A stretch of 64,000 bases of DNA from Mariprofundus sp. (GTDB taxonomy: Bacteria; Pseudomonadota; Zetaproteobacteria; Mariprofundales; Mariprofundaceae): assembly GCA_021772835.1 (NCBI GenBank), contig JAJFLE010000070.1, forward strand, positions 1 through 64,000. Direction: 5' to 3'. The translations under genes and the position numbers were made by a program. Under the pieces are notes generated by a model, which was given only the letters and a program-made list of their open reading frames with translations, was not told the DNA's origin and ran no database searches. Below are positions 15,798-24,085 of this stretch, one piece after another (positions within the stretch are counted from its first letter, which is position 1; every line of letters begins with the position of its first letter).

Positions 15798-16288
15798 GTA
15801 AACATACAGAGTACTCTTCATATAGAGAAAAACTTATAGAGCATTTGTTTGTCGGTGAGCTATTTAAGCTATCGTGGAATCGGGGTGACTGCCAATTAGA
15901 AATAGCAAAGCCTGAAGTTGATAACTCTGGCTATGATATAATTGGAGAAGCGTATGGTGTTGTTAGGCATATTCAATTAAAAGCTTCATATATTGGAGGT
16001 AAAACTGCACGGCAAAAAGTGCATGTGAAGTTGGCTGACAAGCCCTCCGGGTGCGTCATTTGGATTTACTTCGATGAAGACTCTCTTGATTTAGGGCCCT
16101 TCCTGTTCTTTGGTGGCGCACCGGGTGATGCACTTCCTTGCATAGAAAATACGAAAGTCGCTAAGCACACAAAAGGAGACCAAGATGGGTTTAAAGCAGA
16201 GCGGCCGAATATTCGTGAATTAAACAAAGGTCAATTTTTACATTTTGATTCAATCGAAGGCATTTATGGGAAACTCTTTGAGCTCTAA
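15794..16288 (+). CDS. Putative PD-(D/E)XK (Mrr-like) nuclease-fold protein
   Basis: A 164-residue protein without a named family known to me. Residues 46-65 read GYDIIGEAYGVVRHIQLKAS. The pattern GxD (D48), a beta-strand, then [I]QxK (Q61, K63) is the D...QxK form of the PD-(D/E)XK nuclease core seen in Mrr-type restriction proteins, and an upstream helix carries glutamates E12, E16 and E22. Further on is a strand VIWIYFDED. It is translationally coupled to the 90-residue protein, AT-rich, and lies next to higBA. The likely settings are DNA restriction, phage defence or a mobile gene cassette. The fold call rests on eye-level motif matching. Confidence 0.55.
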   Translation: MSKHTEYSSYREKLIEHLFVGELFKLSWNRGDCQLEIAKPEVDNSGYDIIGEAYGVVRHIQLKASYIGGKTARQKVHVKLADKPSGCVIWIYFDEDSLDLGPFLFFGGAPGDALPCIENTKVAKHTKGDQDGFKAERPNIRELNKGQFLHFDSIEGIYGKLFEL

Positions 16289-16338
16289 ATGAGCATCAAA
16301 AAAGAGGTTCAATTGATTCTCCAGATAATAGGTGAGCT

Positions 16339-16683
16339 ATGACTTGCTTATCTCAAGCACTCAGTGCGTGGGGAGATCCCGATTTCAAGTCGGTGGTTAA
16401 GCGGGATATTGAACTGCTTTCAGTGACCGAACTGCCTTTGCAGCAGGGGCTGACGACGGGTAGTTATGCTCTTGATCGTGATATTGAAGCCATGATCCTG
16501 AATTCGTGGGAATCGGAAACCTGTATCCATGTTAAAGCGGGCATCTTTTATAAAAGCATTATTGCTGGTTGCAGTTGCTCGGATGATCCAACGCCGATCG
16601 ACGAGGTCAATGAACACTGCGAAGTACAGATCGATATCAACAAAAAGACAGCCGACGCCATGATCACCCTGCTGCCAGACTGA
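16339..16683 (+). CDS. Conserved hypothetical protein with CxC motif
   Basis: This 114-residue soluble protein resembles small conserved proteins of other proteobacteria that I cannot name. It has an alpha/beta character, with IHVKAGIFYKSIIAGCSCSDDPTPIDEVNEHCEVQIDINKKTADAMITLLPD at the C-terminal half; the cysteines of GCSCSDD and EHC could bind metal. Base composition returns to that of the surrounding chromosome, so it probably belongs to the backbone and not to the preceding cassette. It converges on the DEAD-box helicase gene. Confidence 0.65.
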   Translation: MTCLSQALSAWGDPDFKSVVKRDIELLSVTELPLQQGLTTGSYALDRDIEAMILNSWESETCIHVKAGIFYKSIIAGCSCSDDPTPIDEVNEHCEVQIDINKKTADAMITLLPD

Positions 16684-16746
16684 CAGGTTCTGTTAAGCGA
16701 TAACGATGCTTTGAAATAGTCAGATAGATTAATACCCGACCGGGTT

Positions 16747-18063
16747 TTATCTGCGGCGTGATGGTCCGCCACGGCTGTTGCGGTTTCCACCGGGTCTGCC
16801 GCCGCCTGGTTTCGGGCGATCATGCTGTTCTGCTTTATCCTCTGACTTCAGTCCTTCTGCCGTAGCGCCGGGATCAGTTGGTTTGCCGATCTGTAGCATG
16901 TCGTGTTCGATATGGCAGATAGGAACCTGGCGGCTGATATAGGTTTCGATATCCGGCAGTCCAAAACAGAAGCGTTCGCATGAGAACGAGATGGCAACGC
17001 CTTTTGCACCTGCGCGGGCCGTACGGCCAATGCGGTGGACATAATTCTCGGCATCTTCAGGAAGGTCGTAATTGAATACGTGGGATACGCCGTCGATATG
17101 CAGGCCACGGCTGGCAACGTCGGTGGCAACCAGCAGGTGCAGCTTACCCTTGGTGAAGTCATCGAGGATACGGGTGCGTTTCTGCTGGCGAACATCGCCG
17201 GAGAGGATGCCTACGGAAAAGCCGTAGCGGGCCAGATTACGCGCCACTTTTTCACCTGTGCGTTTCTGATTGATGAAAATCATGCCGCGTTTCACATCGG
17301 ATTCGCGTAGCAGATGCACAAGCAGAGGAAATTTATCGTCCATACTGGTGTGGTACATCGATTCGGTAATGCCGGAAGCGGTGACTTCGCCCTCTTCGGC
17401 GCGCAGCTTCTCAGGCTCATTCATGTGCTCATAAGCCAGTTCCAGTACGCGGTGGGAGAGGGTTGCCGAGAACATCAGCGACTGACGTTGATCGTACTTG
17501 GGCAGGCGGTGAAGCATAAAGCGCAGGTCATTGATAAAACCGAGATCGAACATGCGGTCGGCTTCGTCGATAATCAGCATATCGGCTTTGGATAAAGAAT
17601 AGACCCGTTTCTTCAGATAATCGATCAGACGCCCCGGTGTGCCAATCAGGATGTCGACGCCCTTTTCAAAGCCGAGTTTTTGCTTCTCATAATCGACGCC
17701 ACCATAGACCGTGTGCAGCTTCAGACCGGTATGTTTTGCCAGCTTGGCTGCATCATCGGAGATTTGCACGGCAAGCTCGCGTGTTGGCGCGATGACCAGA
17801 ACACGAGGATGATGATTGCTACGCCCCTGCTTGGGCTCAGTGGTGAGCAGGCGATTGATTGCGGTAATCAGGAAGGTGGCTGTTTTTCCTGTGCCTGTGC
17901 GTCCCTGACCGGCCACGTCCTTGCCAGCCAGGGTCATCGGCAGGGCAATCTGCTGAACATCGGTCATCTCCGTAAAGCCCAGCTCCTCAATGCCTTGCAG
18001 CAGTGTTTCGGGGAGATTGAGTTCGGTAAATAGGGTCGGTTTGATGACAAGGGTCTGTTTCAT
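16747..18063 (-). CDS. DEAD-box ATP-dependent RNA helicase (RhlB/RhlE type)
   Basis: The helicase core is complete: Q motif (FTEMTDVQQIALP), motif I GRTGTGKT, Ia APTRELA, DEAD box as DEAD in LIIDEADRMFDLGF, III SATLS, and in domain 2 ATDVASRGLHIDGVSHVFNYDLPEDAENYVHRIGRTARAG. A basic glycine/arginine-rich tail (GGGRPGGNRNSRGGPSRRR) should bind RNA. The overall layout and VFNYDLP fit RhlB, a degradosome helicase, but RhlE cannot be excluded. The ATG at 18063 begins at MKQTLVIKPTLF; the longer frame to 18114 adds 17 residues without support. Confidence 0.88.
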   Translation of the reverse strand: MKQTLVIKPTLFTELNLPETLLQGIEELGFTEMTDVQQIALPMTLAGKDVAGQGRTGTGKTATFLITAINRLLTTEPKQGRSNHHPRVLVIAPTRELAVQISDDAAKLAKHTGLKLHTVYGGVDYEKQKLGFEKGVDILIGTPGRLIDYLKKRVYSLSKADMLIIDEADRMFDLGFINDLRFMLHRLPKYDQRQSLMFSATLSHRVLELAYEHMNEPEKLRAEEGEVTASGITESMYHTSMDDKFPLLVHLLRESDVKRGMIFINQKRTGEKVARNLARYGFSVGILSGDVRQQKRTRILDDFTKGKLHLLVATDVASRGLHIDGVSHVFNYDLPEDAENYVHRIGRTARAGAKGVAISFSCERFCFGLPDIETYISRQVPICHIEHDMLQIGKPTDPGATAEGLKSEDKAEQHDRPKPGGGRPGGNRNSRGGPSRRR

Positions 18064-18205
18064 GGCGAGAACTGTACGCGCTCGGCGATTGCCTTGCCAC
18101 ATTATTGCTATCATTCGCCTTTGCGGCGCTTAATTCCCTACGCTGCTTATGATTGCAGTCCGGGATTTTAGGCCCTAGTCTGCCCACTTTCTATAACTGG
18201 AAAGA

Positions 18206-18282
18206 GGGCTCATGGCGCAATTGGTTAGCGCAACCGGCTCATAACCGGTTGGTTCTAGGTTCGAGTCCTAGTGAGCCCACCA
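18206..18282 (+). tRNA. tRNA with anticodon CAT (Ile2 or elongator Met)
   Basis: All arms pair: acceptor GGGCTCA/TGAGCCC (18206-18212 with 18272-18278), D stem GCGC/GCGC, anticodon stem ACCGG/CCGGT with loop CTCATAA, and T stem CTAGG/CCTAG with loop TTCGAGT. CCA is encoded at 18280-18282. The anticodon is at 18240-18242. CAT tRNAs are initiator Met, elongator Met or Ile2, whose C34 becomes lysidine. The acceptor starts with a G-C pair and the anticodon stem lacks the three G-C pairs of initiators. The G/C-rich anticodon stem favours Ile2, but this is only a leaning. Confidence 0.95.
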
Positions 18283-18313
18283 ATCCCTCTTAATAAGTAA
18301 CAACAGGAATAAT

Positions 18314-18547
18314 ATGACCCCAAAGCCAGAAGACATTGCCGAGATGGTTCGCCAGAAAATTCCAGATGCGAATGTGCAGGTGCATCTGTATTCCGGCGAT
18401 GACCATTTTGAAATGAGCGTGATATCAGCAAGCTTTGCTGGCAAGTCGCGCATTGCTCAGCATCAGATGGTTTATGCCGCGCTGGGCGAACATATGAAAC
18501 AGGCGATTCACGCCCTTGCACTAAAAACCTCAGTACCACAGGAGTAA
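18314..18547 (+). CDS. BolA/IbaG-family protein
   Basis: The 77-residue protein has the BolA fold pattern: a first helix (IAEMVRQKIPDANVQV), then YSGDDHFEMSVISASFAGKSRIAQHQMVYAALGEHM with the conserved histidine in KSRIAQHQMVY. BolA-like proteins pair with monothiol glutaredoxins, and the next gene, two bases on, encodes one. Together they handle [2Fe-2S] clusters and iron status. The small size and HLYSGDDHFE sequence favour the IbaG/YrbA branch over BolA itself. Confidence 0.9.
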   Translation: MTPKPEDIAEMVRQKIPDANVQVHLYSGDDHFEMSVISASFAGKSRIAQHQMVYAALGEHMKQAIHALALKTSVPQE

Positions 18548-18549
18548 CA

Positions 18550-18876
18550 ATGAGCGATCCAGTACAGCAGCAGATTGATCAGGTAGTAAAAGGCAACGAC
18601 GTTGTCCTGTTTATGAAAGGCACACCTGATTTCCCTCAATGTGGTTTTTCTCAGCGGGTATCAGGCATTCTTGCATCCTATGGTGTTCCTTATGCAGCCG
18701 TGAATATTTTGTTGAGTGAAGATATACGTCAGGGCATCAAAGTATATTCCGACTGGCCAACGATTCCGCAGCTGTATATCAAAGCTGAATTTATCGGCGG
18801 TTGCGACATTGTGACTGAAATGCATGAGAATGGTGAGCTGGAAGAATTGCTGGCACCGCTGAAAAAAGAAGCGTAA
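18550..18876 (+). CDS. grxD: Monothiol glutaredoxin, Grx4 type
   Basis: A 108-residue CGFS-type glutaredoxin with the active site PQCGFS near residue 30, WPTIPQLYIKAEFIGGCDIV for glutathione contact, and normal length. Such proteins carry a glutathione-ligated [2Fe-2S] cluster and transfer it to targets, often as a heterodimer with BolA proteins. Immediate adjacency to the BolA-like gene supports this role. No ribosome site stronger than GGAG before the ATG is evident. Confidence 0.95.
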   Translation: MSDPVQQQIDQVVKGNDVVLFMKGTPDFPQCGFSQRVSGILASYGVPYAAVNILLSEDIRQGIKVYSDWPTIPQLYIKAEFIGGCDIVTEMHENGELEELLAPLKKEA

Positions 18877-19062
18877 CCTCATGCTTACGGCAGCTATGCT
18901 GCACAGGGAAGGCTTGAGTAAACACGCCGGTTTTGTTAGAACAAGGATGTTGATGGTCATTAAGAACGCTCCCCCCTCACCAGACTTCCGTGGATTCTTT
19001 CCACAGCAGTCAGCGTACACCGAAAGCAGTCCCCAGATCCATGAAAGGCACTTGAACGGTTA

Positions 19063-20457
19063 ATGGAAACCAAACTTTCCCACAAGCTTGGCCAACGACT
19101 GGCGCTTACGCCACAGCTTACCCAAAGCCTTAAGGTTCTTGCCATGAACTGCATGGAGCTTGAGAGCTATCTGGAAGAGTCCATCGAGTCTAACCCCATG
19201 CTGGAAATGGACCCCAATGCAGTCACATCCGCCGCACCTGCGGGCCAAGAAAAGGCTATCGAGGTGTCGGAGCAGGAGCAGTGGAAAGAGCAGGGGGATG
19301 ATCGCTGGGAAAATATGTATTCCTCTTCCATGCGTGATGACGGGCAAGTTGATCGCGAACAGCTTTGGGCTGGAGAAGAGAACCTCGGCGGCAGCCTGCA
19401 TGACCAGATAGATCGTCAACCCATGCTTGATGTTGAAAGAGAAATTGCCCACGCATTGATCGATTCGCTCGATGATGACGGTTATTTCCGCAATGATCCG
19501 GCTGAATTTTCTGAAGAATTAAAGGGTAATATTGAAACGGATGGTCAAACCGTCGAGAGGGTGCTGCTCGAGGTGATTCATCAGCTTGATCCTGCCGGCC
19601 TTGGCGCACGCGATGTTACGGAATGTTTATTGCTACAGCTGGAAGATGAATCTGAAATCGACTTGTGGGTAAAACGGCTGCTGCTGCATTTTGCCGATTC
19701 CCTGCTGGCCTGTGATGAAGAGTTGGCTGCAAAAGTTGAGTGCGATGTTGAAACGATTACACAGGCAAGGATTCGTATGCGTCGCCTGGACCCGTTTCCC
19801 GGCCACGGTCTGCGCGGAGACAACAACTATTTTATTCGTCCGGAAATCGTCTTTCGCCGTAACAACGACAACAACATTGAAGTCGATATTCCTGGCACCG
19901 GCTGGCGCGGTATCAGTATCAATGAACGCTGGAAACAGCATGAGTGGAAAGGCAAAGATAAAGAGTTCATGTCACAGGCTATGAAAGAGGCCAAATGGCT
20001 GTTGCATGCGCTGGATCAGCGCAGCGAAACGTTGATGAAAGTTGCTATCTGCCTGGCACAACGTCAGCGCGCGTTCCTTGAATATGGTGTATTGGGTTTG
20101 AAGCCGCTGACGCTGCAGGATGTGGCAGAAGAGGTTGGGCTGCACGAATCCACCATTTCACGTGTCACCAATGGTAAATATGCCGATACACCTATCGGCA
20201 TGATTGAACTCAGACGCTTCTTTTCTGCTGGCCTTCCCACACGCGGTGGCGGTACGATATCGGTCTATCGCGTTCAACAACGTGTGAAAGCATTGATTGA
20301 ATCCGAGCCTGTAGGACGGCCAATTTCTGATCAGGCTATTGCTGATCGATTGCAGGCAGAAGGTATTGAAATCGCACGCAGAACAGTGGCGAAATATCGT
20401 GAACAGTTAGGGCTGCCCCCAAGCAGTCAACGGCGGCGTGGTACAAAAACACGTTAG
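19063..20457 (+). CDS. rpoN: RNA polymerase sigma-54 factor
   Basis: RpoN directs polymerase to -24/-12 promoters that need AAA+ activators such as the NtrC encoded 8 kb away. The N-terminal activator-interacting region I is clear (LALTPQLTQSLKVLAMN, then LESYLEESIESNPMLE), followed by an acidic region, the core-binding domain, a helix-turn-helix (LTLQDVAEEVGLHESTISRVTNGKY) and the RpoN box ARRTVAKYREQL near the C-terminus. Length of 464 is normal. It heads the rpoN-hpf-ptsN-hprK-rapZ cluster; lptB, often directly upstream in other proteobacteria, is not here. Confidence 0.98.
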   Translation: METKLSHKLGQRLALTPQLTQSLKVLAMNCMELESYLEESIESNPMLEMDPNAVTSAAPAGQEKAIEVSEQEQWKEQGDDRWENMYSSSMRDDGQVDREQLWAGEENLGGSLHDQIDRQPMLDVEREIAHALIDSLDDDGYFRNDPAEFSEELKGNIETDGQTVERVLLEVIHQLDPAGLGARDVTECLLLQLEDESEIDLWVKRLLLHFADSLLACDEELAAKVECDVETITQARIRMRRLDPFPGHGLRGDNNYFIRPEIVFRRNNDNNIEVDIPGTGWRGISINERWKQHEWKGKDKEFMSQAMKEAKWLLHALDQRSETLMKVAICLAQRQRAFLEYGVLGLKPLTLQDVAEEVGLHESTISRVTNGKYADTPIGMIELRRFFSAGLPTRGGGTISVYRVQQRVKALIESEPVGRPISDQAIADRLQAEGIEIARRTVAKYREQLGLPPSSQRRRGTKTR

Positions 20458-20459
20458 TC

Positions 20460-20533
20460 CTGATATGCATGCATATCAGAATAGGAAAGAGACTCTCTTT
20501 CCAGACGTAATGAGTCACGGACAGATCATTACG
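20460..20533 (+). promoter_or_regulatory. Three tandem perfect hairpins between rpoN and hpf
   Basis: The 101-base gap holds three consecutive inverted repeats: a 20-base perfect palindrome (20460-20479, CTGATATGCA and its mirror), GGAAAGAG-ACT-CTCTTTCC (20484-20502) and CGTAATGA/TCATTACG with a 12-base loop (20506-20533). They end 25 bases before the hpf ATG and leave the GGAGG site free. They could end or slow rpoN transcription, process the mRNA, or control hpf translation. Confidence 0.6.
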
Positions 20534-20558
20534 ACACAACAAAAGCGGAGGTAACAAC

Positions 20559-21116
20559 ATGCAAGTATCCATCACCGGACGTCATGTAGATCTCACAGAG
20601 CCGCTGAAGGCTTATGTGGATGACAAGCTGCAACACCTGAAGCACTCATTCGACCACGTCGTAGACGTACATGTCGTGCTTTCGGTAGAGAAGTTTCGTC
20701 AACGCTGTGAGGTAAGCATGCAAGCCAGTGGCATCAACATTCACGGCAGTCATGAAACAGAAGACATGTATGCCTCAATTGATGGTGTTGTGGATAAACT
20801 CAACCGTCAGCTTAAACGCTATCGGGCAAAGCTGCGTCGCCATCGTGGTGACCCTATGGGTCGTGAAATCAAGGTTTCACACAAGATCCTTGATATGGCG
20901 AATGACAAGGATGAGCTGACTGAAGATCACCAGCCTGAAACACTACGTCATGAACAGATCGATGCTAAACCCATGAGCGTGGATGAAGCAGTAATGCAGT
21001 TGGAGTTGGGCAGTCGCGATGTGCTGTTTTTCACCAATGGGCAGACCGAGCAGCTCAATGCAGTCTATCGCCGTCCTGACGGTGCTTTAAGCTGGATTGA
21101 GCCAGAAGTGGCCTGA
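20559..21116 (+). CDS. hpf: Ribosome hibernation promoting factor, long form
   Basis: The N-terminal domain (residues 1-100, MQVSITGRHVDLTEPLKAYVDDKL and YASIDGVVDKLNRQLKRYRAKLR) binds the decoding centre. A linker of about 30 residues leads to the C-terminal dimerisation domain (KPMSVDEAVMQLELGSRDVLFFTNGQTEQLNAVYRRPDGALSWIEP). At 185 residues it is the long form, which makes 100S disomes alone without RMF. A GGAGG site precedes the ATG. Its place after rpoN is conserved in many proteobacteria, though enterics have the short form there. Confidence 0.96.
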   Translation: MQVSITGRHVDLTEPLKAYVDDKLQHLKHSFDHVVDVHVVLSVEKFRQRCEVSMQASGINIHGSHETEDMYASIDGVVDKLNRQLKRYRAKLRRHRGDPMGREIKVSHKILDMANDKDELTEDHQPETLRHEQIDAKPMSVDEAVMQLELGSRDVLFFTNGQTEQLNAVYRRPDGALSWIEPEVA

Positions 21117-21123
21117 TAAACCC

Positions 21124-21564
21124 ATGCGCTTGCTGACGCCTGAACATGTGTTGCTCGATTGCGGAGCCAATAGTAAACGGGCTCTGATTACCGAGATTGC
21201 CAATGTATTAACCTCTATCGACCCGGATCGGGTGATGGAAGTTGTCATGGCGCGCGAGCATCTGGGAAGTACAGGAATTGGCCATGGGGTAGCTATACCC
21301 CATGGCCGAATGCCTGATTTGCAATCACCGATCATTGCAATCGGACGTCATATTCAGGGCGTAGACTTTGATTCTATCGACGGAGAACCCGTACATATTG
21401 TGGTCTTGTTGCTGGTTCCCGATTCGGACGATCGCCAGCATCTGGAACTGTTGGCACAACTGGCTCGAACTCTGCAACAAAGCAGCACGCGAGAGGCCAT
21501 TCTTCATGCCGCAGACGCGGAATCTATTGTGGGCATGTTTTCCGAACGAGTAAGAATAGAATAA
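21124..21564 (+). CDS. ptsN: PTS nitrogen regulatory protein EIIA(Ntr)
   Basis: A 146-residue EIIA of the fructose/Ntr type. The phosphorylated histidine is in GHGVAIPHGRM, preceded by the usual REHLGSTGIGHG. It regulates, rather than transports, in response to nitrogen and potassium in other species. The ATG at 21124 lies seven bases after hpf; the TTG at 21097 would overlap hpf and adds a non-conserved extension. The stop overlaps the hprK ATG by one base (TAATG). Confidence 0.95.
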   Translation: MRLLTPEHVLLDCGANSKRALITEIANVLTSIDPDRVMEVVMAREHLGSTGIGHGVAIPHGRMPDLQSPIIAIGRHIQGVDFDSIDGEPVHIVVLLLVPDSDDRQHLELLAQLARTLQQSSTREAILHAADAESIVGMFSERVRIE

Positions 21565-22508
21565 TGACACTGGCCCGCCGCATCACCATCCGTGAACTGC
21601 TGGCCGCACAGGGTGAAGCCGCAAAGATTCGTTTGCTGGCTGGAGAAGCAGGGCTTGATCGCTATATCGATCACCCGCGCATGCAGAAGCCATCGTTGGC
21701 CTTTGCCGGATTTATTGAACACCTCAGTGACTATCGCCTGCAGGTGATCGGACAAACCGAACTGCATTATCTAGCCACACGAAACAAACAGGACCAAAAA
21801 GCCGTTGTTGATGCCGTATTTAATTTAAGACTGGCTGGCGTGGTGGTGACCCGCAATCAGGTTCTGCCGGATATCATTTTGCAAGCCGCCAAGCGTACCG
21901 ATACACCGTTGATGGTATCGGAATATTCTTCCTCGGTATTCATGACCAATATGATGCTCTACCTTTCGCAGCGGCTGGCACCGGTGGCCTATCAGCATGG
22001 TGTTTACATGGATATTTTTGGTCTGGGTGTGCTGATTACCGGCTCCAGCGGTATTGGGAAAAGTGAGATCGGTCTGGAGTTGATTTCCCGAGGCCATCGC
22101 CTCATTGCCGATGATATGGTCGAATTTTCACGCAGAAGCCCGACAACCCTGGTGGGCAGAAGCCCGGAAACGCTGCGTTACCATATGGAGATTCGCGGCA
22201 TTGGTATTTTGAATATTCGCGATCTTTATGGTGCCGCCGCCATAACCGATACAAAACGGTTGAGAATGGTGGTTGAGCTTGTGCCCTGGGATCAAGTGGC
22301 TGCTGAAGACCGGGTTCTGGGCGAAGATGGCGAAACCGATATTCTTGGTGTGAATATTCCTCGTATACCTATTCCCATTCGAACAGGCCGCTCGCTTGCA
22401 GTGCTGGTGGAGGTGGCCACGCGTAACCAGTTGCTTAAGCAGCGAGGCATTCACAGTGGCGAAGATTTTGTGCAGTCCCTACAGCATAAAATCGATAAAG
22501 GTGGTTAG
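21564..22508 (+). CDS. hprK: HPr kinase/phosphorylase
   Basis: HprK phosphorylates HPr on Ser46 and removes the phosphate again. The N-terminal domain (about 1-130) is followed by the catalytic domain with H145, Walker A GSSGIGKS (160-167), RGHRLIADDMVEF, and the HprK signature EIRGIGILNIRDLYG. The C-terminus has RIPIPIRTGRSLAVLVEVA. Length of 314 is normal. HPr encoded 2.3 kb downstream retains Ser46, so the pair is likely functional. It sits in a tightly packed run with ptsN and rapZ. Confidence 0.97.
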   Translation: MTLARRITIRELLAAQGEAAKIRLLAGEAGLDRYIDHPRMQKPSLAFAGFIEHLSDYRLQVIGQTELHYLATRNKQDQKAVVDAVFNLRLAGVVVTRNQVLPDIILQAAKRTDTPLMVSEYSSSVFMTNMMLYLSQRLAPVAYQHGVYMDIFGLGVLITGSSGIGKSEIGLELISRGHRLIADDMVEFSRRSPTTLVGRSPETLRYHMEIRGIGILNIRDLYGAAAITDTKRLRMVVELVPWDQVAAEDRVLGEDGETDILGVNIPRIPIPIRTGRSLAVLVEVATRNQLLKQRGIHSGEDFVQSLQHKIDKGG

Positions 22509-22510
22509 AG

Positions 22511-23389
22511 ATGATACTGATTAGTGGACTCTCCGGCGCCGGAAAAAGTACGGTACTGCATGCACTGGAAGATGCCGGATTTTTCTGTACCGACAATCTA
22601 CCTTTGGAGTTGCTGCGTATGTGGTCGAGCAGTATGCAGTCGCGCAAGCAGCCGGCAGCAGTCTGTCTGGATTCACGCAGCGGTTTTACAGCCAGAGCCA
22701 TTCGAGCAGCCATCGAAGATATTCCGAATCATGAGCAGTGGCAGTTACTGTTTGTCGAAGCCGAAGACGAGGTTTTGAGGCGCCGCTTTTCCACGGTAAA
22801 ACGCCGTCATCCATTTCCTGCGGGCAGCGATTTGATGGAATCAATCAGGCTAGAACGGGAAAGTCTGGAGCCCATACGCAATATGGCCGACCTGGTGCTC
22901 GATAGTAGTCACCTCACACCTTATCAACTGGCAGAAAAGGTTGATTTGTTCTGCCTGAAGCCTGGCGAGAAAAAACGACGTATGGTTTGTAGCGTACTTT
23001 CTTTCAGTTACAAAAATGGTCTGCCTGCCAATGCAGATGTTGTATTTGATCTGCGATTTTTGCCCAATCCACATTATCAGCCTGAACTGGCGCCTCTTAC
23101 CGGGTGCGATCAGGCCGTGATCTCCTTTCTGGAGAGTTATGAGGATGTCAAAGAAGCCGAGCTGCATATTCAGCGCTGGCTGGCATTCTCATGGCCTCTG
23201 GTGCGTAAAGAGCGCAAGCAGTATTTCACCATTGCCATGGGTTGCAGCGGTGGTCGCCATCGCTCGGTATATATGGCTGAATCGATTGCCCGCTGGTTGA
23301 ACAATCAGGGCCGGGCCGAGCCGACAGTACAGCACCGAGAACTGGGTATCAGTCACAACAGCATGATGACTAAAAAAGAGGTGGGGTAG
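22511..23389 (+). CDS. rapZ: RapZ/YvcJ nucleotide-binding adaptor protein
   Basis: RapZ has a Walker A motif GLSGAGKS at residues 6-13, followed by LEDAGFFCTDNLP, and a C-terminal domain with GCSGGRHRSVYMAE, a conserved phosphate-sugar binding loop. In E. coli it guides RNase E to the sRNA GlmZ and senses glucosamine-6-phosphate; in other phyla its role is less clear. It starts two bases after hprK. The ptsN-rapZ-PTS neighbourhood matches that of other proteobacteria. Length is normal. Confidence 0.96.
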   Translation: MILISGLSGAGKSTVLHALEDAGFFCTDNLPLELLRMWSSSMQSRKQPAAVCLDSRSGFTARAIRAAIEDIPNHEQWQLLFVEAEDEVLRRRFSTVKRRHPFPAGSDLMESIRLERESLEPIRNMADLVLDSSHLTPYQLAEKVDLFCLKPGEKKRRMVCSVLSFSYKNGLPANADVVFDLRFLPNPHYQPELAPLTGCDQAVISFLESYEDVKEAELHIQRWLAFSWPLVRKERKQYFTIAMGCSGGRHRSVYMAESIARWLNNQGRAEPTVQHRELGISHNSMMTKKEVG

Positions 23390-23391
23390 CC

Positions 23392-23823
23392 ATGATTGGC
23401 ATCGTTTTGATTGGCCATGAGCGCATTGCCAGCGAAATGCTCAGCGCAATGGAACATGTGGTAGGAAAACAACCGCTGATTGAGACCCTGGATGTGCATG
23501 ATGGCCAGACTCCGGATGAATTGACGCGCTGCTTACAGGCAAAAATACGCGCCTGTGATCTCGGCAAAGGCGTATTGCTGCTGGCAGATATGTTTGGCGG
23601 TACCCCGTGTAATATTGCTATGGGCTGCCTGCAGGCTGGCCACGTTGAGGTGGTATCCGGCTTTAATCTGCCGCTGCTGATCAAGGCCGCAACACTGCGT
23701 AACAAACAGACTGAGCTTGAGGCGCTGGCTGAACAGGTGGTGGAGTCCGGGCGGCTGTATATGCGCGTTGCACCGCATTTGCGCGATAGCATGGAAGCTG
23801 GTGAGGTGAGCGATCGTGGCTGA
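23392..23823 (+). CDS. PTS mannose-family EIIA component
   Basis: A 143-residue EIIA(Man)-type domain starting MIGIVLIGHERIASEML. The His near residue 9 is the expected phosphorylation site, and LLLADMFGGTPCNIAMGC is the usual second signature. There are no EIIB, EIIC or EIID genes here, so it should serve regulation and not sugar uptake. It overlaps the HPr gene by eight bases, which indicates coupled translation. Confidence 0.92.
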   Translation: MIGIVLIGHERIASEMLSAMEHVVGKQPLIETLDVHDGQTPDELTRCLQAKIRACDLGKGVLLLADMFGGTPCNIAMGCLQAGHVEVVSGFNLPLLIKAATLRNKQTELEALAEQVVESGRLYMRVAPHLRDSMEAGEVSDRG

Positions 23824-24085
23824 GCGCTTGATCAGGATTCAGAACAAGCTGGGCTTGCACGCGCGCGCCTCGGCCAAGCTGGCCACTGAAGCCAGCCGTT
23901 TCGAGTGCGAAATCATGCTTGCCAAGGATGACATCGAAGTGAATTGTAAAAGCATCATGGGTATCATGATGCTCGCCGCATGCAAGGGTACGGAGCTGAA
24001 GCTAAGGGCTGAAGGTGCAGATGCAGATATCGCACTTGATGCAGTGGAAGCACTGGTAAGCAATCGTTTTGGAGAGGATGAGTGA
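23816..24085 (+). CDS. ptsH: Phosphocarrier protein HPr
   Basis: HPr passes phosphate from enzyme I to EIIA proteins. The 89-residue protein has the active His15 in NKLGLHARASAKL and Ser46 in CKSIMGIMMLAACKG, the site modified by HprK. It starts at a GTG (23816) inside the end of the EIIA gene with GAGGTGAG upstream, and its stop overlaps the GTG of ptsI (GTGA). Confidence 0.96.
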   Translation: MAERLIRIQNKLGLHARASAKLATEASRFECEIMLAKDDIEVNCKSIMGIMMLAACKGTELKLRAEGADADIALDAVEALVSNRFGEDE

